A stretch of DNA of 6,592 bases from Frankiales bacterium (GTDB lineage Bacteria; Actinomycetota; Actinomycetes; Mycobacteriales; SCTD01), in assembly GCA_025464795.1 (NCBI GenBank), contig JAODNB010000282.1, forward strand, positions 1 through 6,592, written 5' to 3'. A program made the position numbers and the translations under genes. The notes beneath the pieces were generated by a model. It saw only the letters and a program-made list of their open reading frames with translations, was not told where the DNA came from and ran no database searches. Shown here in pieces: positions 5,813 to 6,592 of the stretch (the first letter of the stretch is position 1; each line of letters opens with the position of its first letter).

Positions 5813-5819
5813 CTCTCAG

Positions 5820-6590
5820 GTGTACGGACTAGATCCCATCCTCAAGGTGGAAGCGGAGGGCCCGATCCGCATCATCACGCTGAACGACCCCGAGAAGCTC
5901 AACGCGATGACGGACCCGCTGCACGAGGCTCTGGTCGACGTCTGGCCCAAGATCATGCGCGACGAGGAGGTCCGCGCCGTGGTCCTCACCGGCGCCGGTC
6001 GCGCCTTCTCCGCGGGCGGCAACATCCCCGGCTTCGTGAAGAACTTCGAGGACGTCCCCTACCGCCGTGCGGGGATGCGCACGGCTCGGCTCCTGGTGGA
6101 CCACATCCTCGGCTGCCACGTCCCCGTGATCGCCGCCGTCAACGGCCCGGCCGTCGGCCTCGGCTGCAGCCTCGCCGTCGCCTGCGACCTGGTCCTCATG
6201 GCGGACAACGCCTTCCTCGCCGACACGCACGTCAACATCGGCCTGGTCGCCGGTGACGGCGGCGTCGTGACGTGGCCGTTCATGATGAGCATGCTCAAGG
6301 CCAAGGAGTACCTGTTCACCGGTGAGCGCATCCCCGCGCAGACCGCGGTGGACCTTGGCCTCGCCAACCGCGTTGTTCCTGCTGCGGACCTGATGGAGGA
6401 GGCCATGACCCTCGCGCGCAAGCTCTGCGCGCAGCCGGCGCAGGCCCTCCAGGAGACCAAGCGCTCCCTCAACCTGCACCTGCAGCACGCGGCGCTGATG
6501 GTCCTCCCGTTCGCGATCTCTGCCGAGACCGAGTCGTTCTCCTCTCCGGAGATCGTCGCGACCATCGAGAACTTCAAGAAGAAGGCGTGA
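5820..6590 (+). CDS. Crotonase-family protein (enoyl-CoA hydratase/isomerase-like), 256 aa
   Basis: Complete crotonase-fold protein of typical length. Visible elements are IRIITLNDPEKLNAM near residues 16-30, the oxyanion-hole segment GAGRAFSAGGNIPGF at 58-72, AAVNGPAVGLGCSLAVACD at 105-123, ADTHVNIGLVAGDGG at 134-148 and LFTGERIPAQTAVDLGLANRVV at 165-186. By eye alignment to rat enoyl-CoA hydratase, Ser117 replaces Glu144 and His137 replaces Glu164. Asp146 in GLVAGDGG sits at the position of the catalytic Asp of PaaG-type isomerases and 4-chlorobenzoyl-CoA dehalogenase. I recall the ADTHVxxGLVAGDGG pattern as common in actinobacterial proteins annotated as enoyl-CoA hydratases, so it marks a recognisable subfamily whose reaction I cannot name. 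The GTG start is supported by AGGAG seven bases upstream. It is transcribed divergently from the MaoC operon across a shared regulatory region. Only two bases follow its stop, so its downstream neighbour is unknown. Confidence 0.93.
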   Translation: MYGLDPILKVEAEGPIRIITLNDPEKLNAMTDPLHEALVDVWPKIMRDEEVRAVVLTGAGRAFSAGGNIPGFVKNFEDVPYRRAGMRTARLLVDHILGCHVPVIAAVNGPAVGLGCSLAVACDLVLMADNAFLADTHVNIGLVAGDGGVVTWPFMMSMLKAKEYLFTGERIPAQTAVDLGLANRVVPAADLMEEAMTLARKLCAQPAQALQETKRSLNLHLQHAALMVLPFAISAETESFSSPEIVATIENFKKKA

Positions 6591-6592
6591 CC

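Larger units (their letters stand above)
5749..5819. promoter_or_regulatory. Divergent intergenic promoter region with a 17-bp inverted repeat
   Basis: This 71-bp gap between two divergent genes is visibly more A/T-rich in its middle than the flanking coding sequence. TCGTAT at 5762-5767 and its reverse complement ATACGA at 5773-5778 flank a five-base spacer. A second, overlapping inverted pair is GTATC at 5764-5768 and GATAC at 5777-5781. For the minus-strand operon, TATAAC (reverse complement of 5770-5775) is a good -10 candidate. It would place the transcript start about 15 bases before ATG 5748, just leaving room for the AGGGAGG site. For the plus-strand crotonase, TACGAT at 5774-5779 is a -10 candidate. 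No convincing -35 was seen on either side. Because the repeat covers both -10 candidates, a dimeric regulator bound there could control both directions. This is inference from layout. Confidence 0.6.

Noticed and set aside
5749..5819. KstR or KstR2 cholesterol-regulon operator
   Set aside because: The palindrome TCGTAT-N5-ATACGA does not fit either consensus as I know it.

Overview
The window is a gene-dense piece of a high-GC genome. Strong G/C preference at third codon positions, GTG starts and tightly overlapping genes suggest an actinobacterium (Nocardioides-, Mycobacteriales- or Streptomyces-like). The sequence does not fix the genus. Every gene belongs to a family that acts on acyl-CoA thioesters, so this is part of a catabolic cluster for a carboxylic acid that is activated to its CoA ester and shortened by beta-oxidation-like steps. 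The substrate cannot be read from the sequence. Steroid side chains, terpenoids, and alicyclic or aromatic acids are the usual substrates of clusters built this way.

Layout. Plus strand, 1-1655: the last 49 residues of an SCP2-type thiolase/lipid-transfer protein, then an AMP-forming acyl-CoA synthetase that appears to start at a CTG codon overlapping the thiolase stop. Minus strand, 5748 down to 1630: a five-gene operon in the order FAS1-type dehydratase (MaoC-like N-terminal) subunit, catalytic MaoC-like hydratase subunit, HMG-CoA-synthase-like domain fused to a zinc ribbon and DUF35 OB fold, SCP2-type thiolase, crotonase-family protein. The junctions are ATGA, a short gap of 18-27 nt, GTGA and CTGA, so translation is probably coupled through most of the operon. 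Its last gene overlaps the synthetase tail-to-tail by 26 bp. Plus strand, 5820-6590: a second crotonase, divergent from the operon across a 71-bp intergenic region that holds an inverted repeat and overlapping promoter-like hexamers.

Proposed cooperation (inference): the synthetase makes the acyl-CoA. A dehydrogenase not seen here would make the enoyl-CoA, and the MaoC pair would hydrate it. The crotonases would isomerise, hydrate or hydrolyse unusual (perhaps cyclic) intermediates. The SCP2-type thiolase, assisted by the DUF35 protein, would cleave the carbon-carbon bond. No acyl-CoA dehydrogenase, hydroxyacyl-CoA dehydrogenase, regulator gene, RNA gene, mobile element or CRISPR array was found. 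No gene-free stretch exceeds 300 bases.

Most notable points: two independent CTGA gene junctions implying CTG starts; a DUF35 protein whose HMG-CoA-synthase-like domain has lost the nucleophilic cysteine and sits next to a thiolase; two crotonases that both lack the classical hydratase glutamate pair; and a compact palindrome between the divergent promoters.
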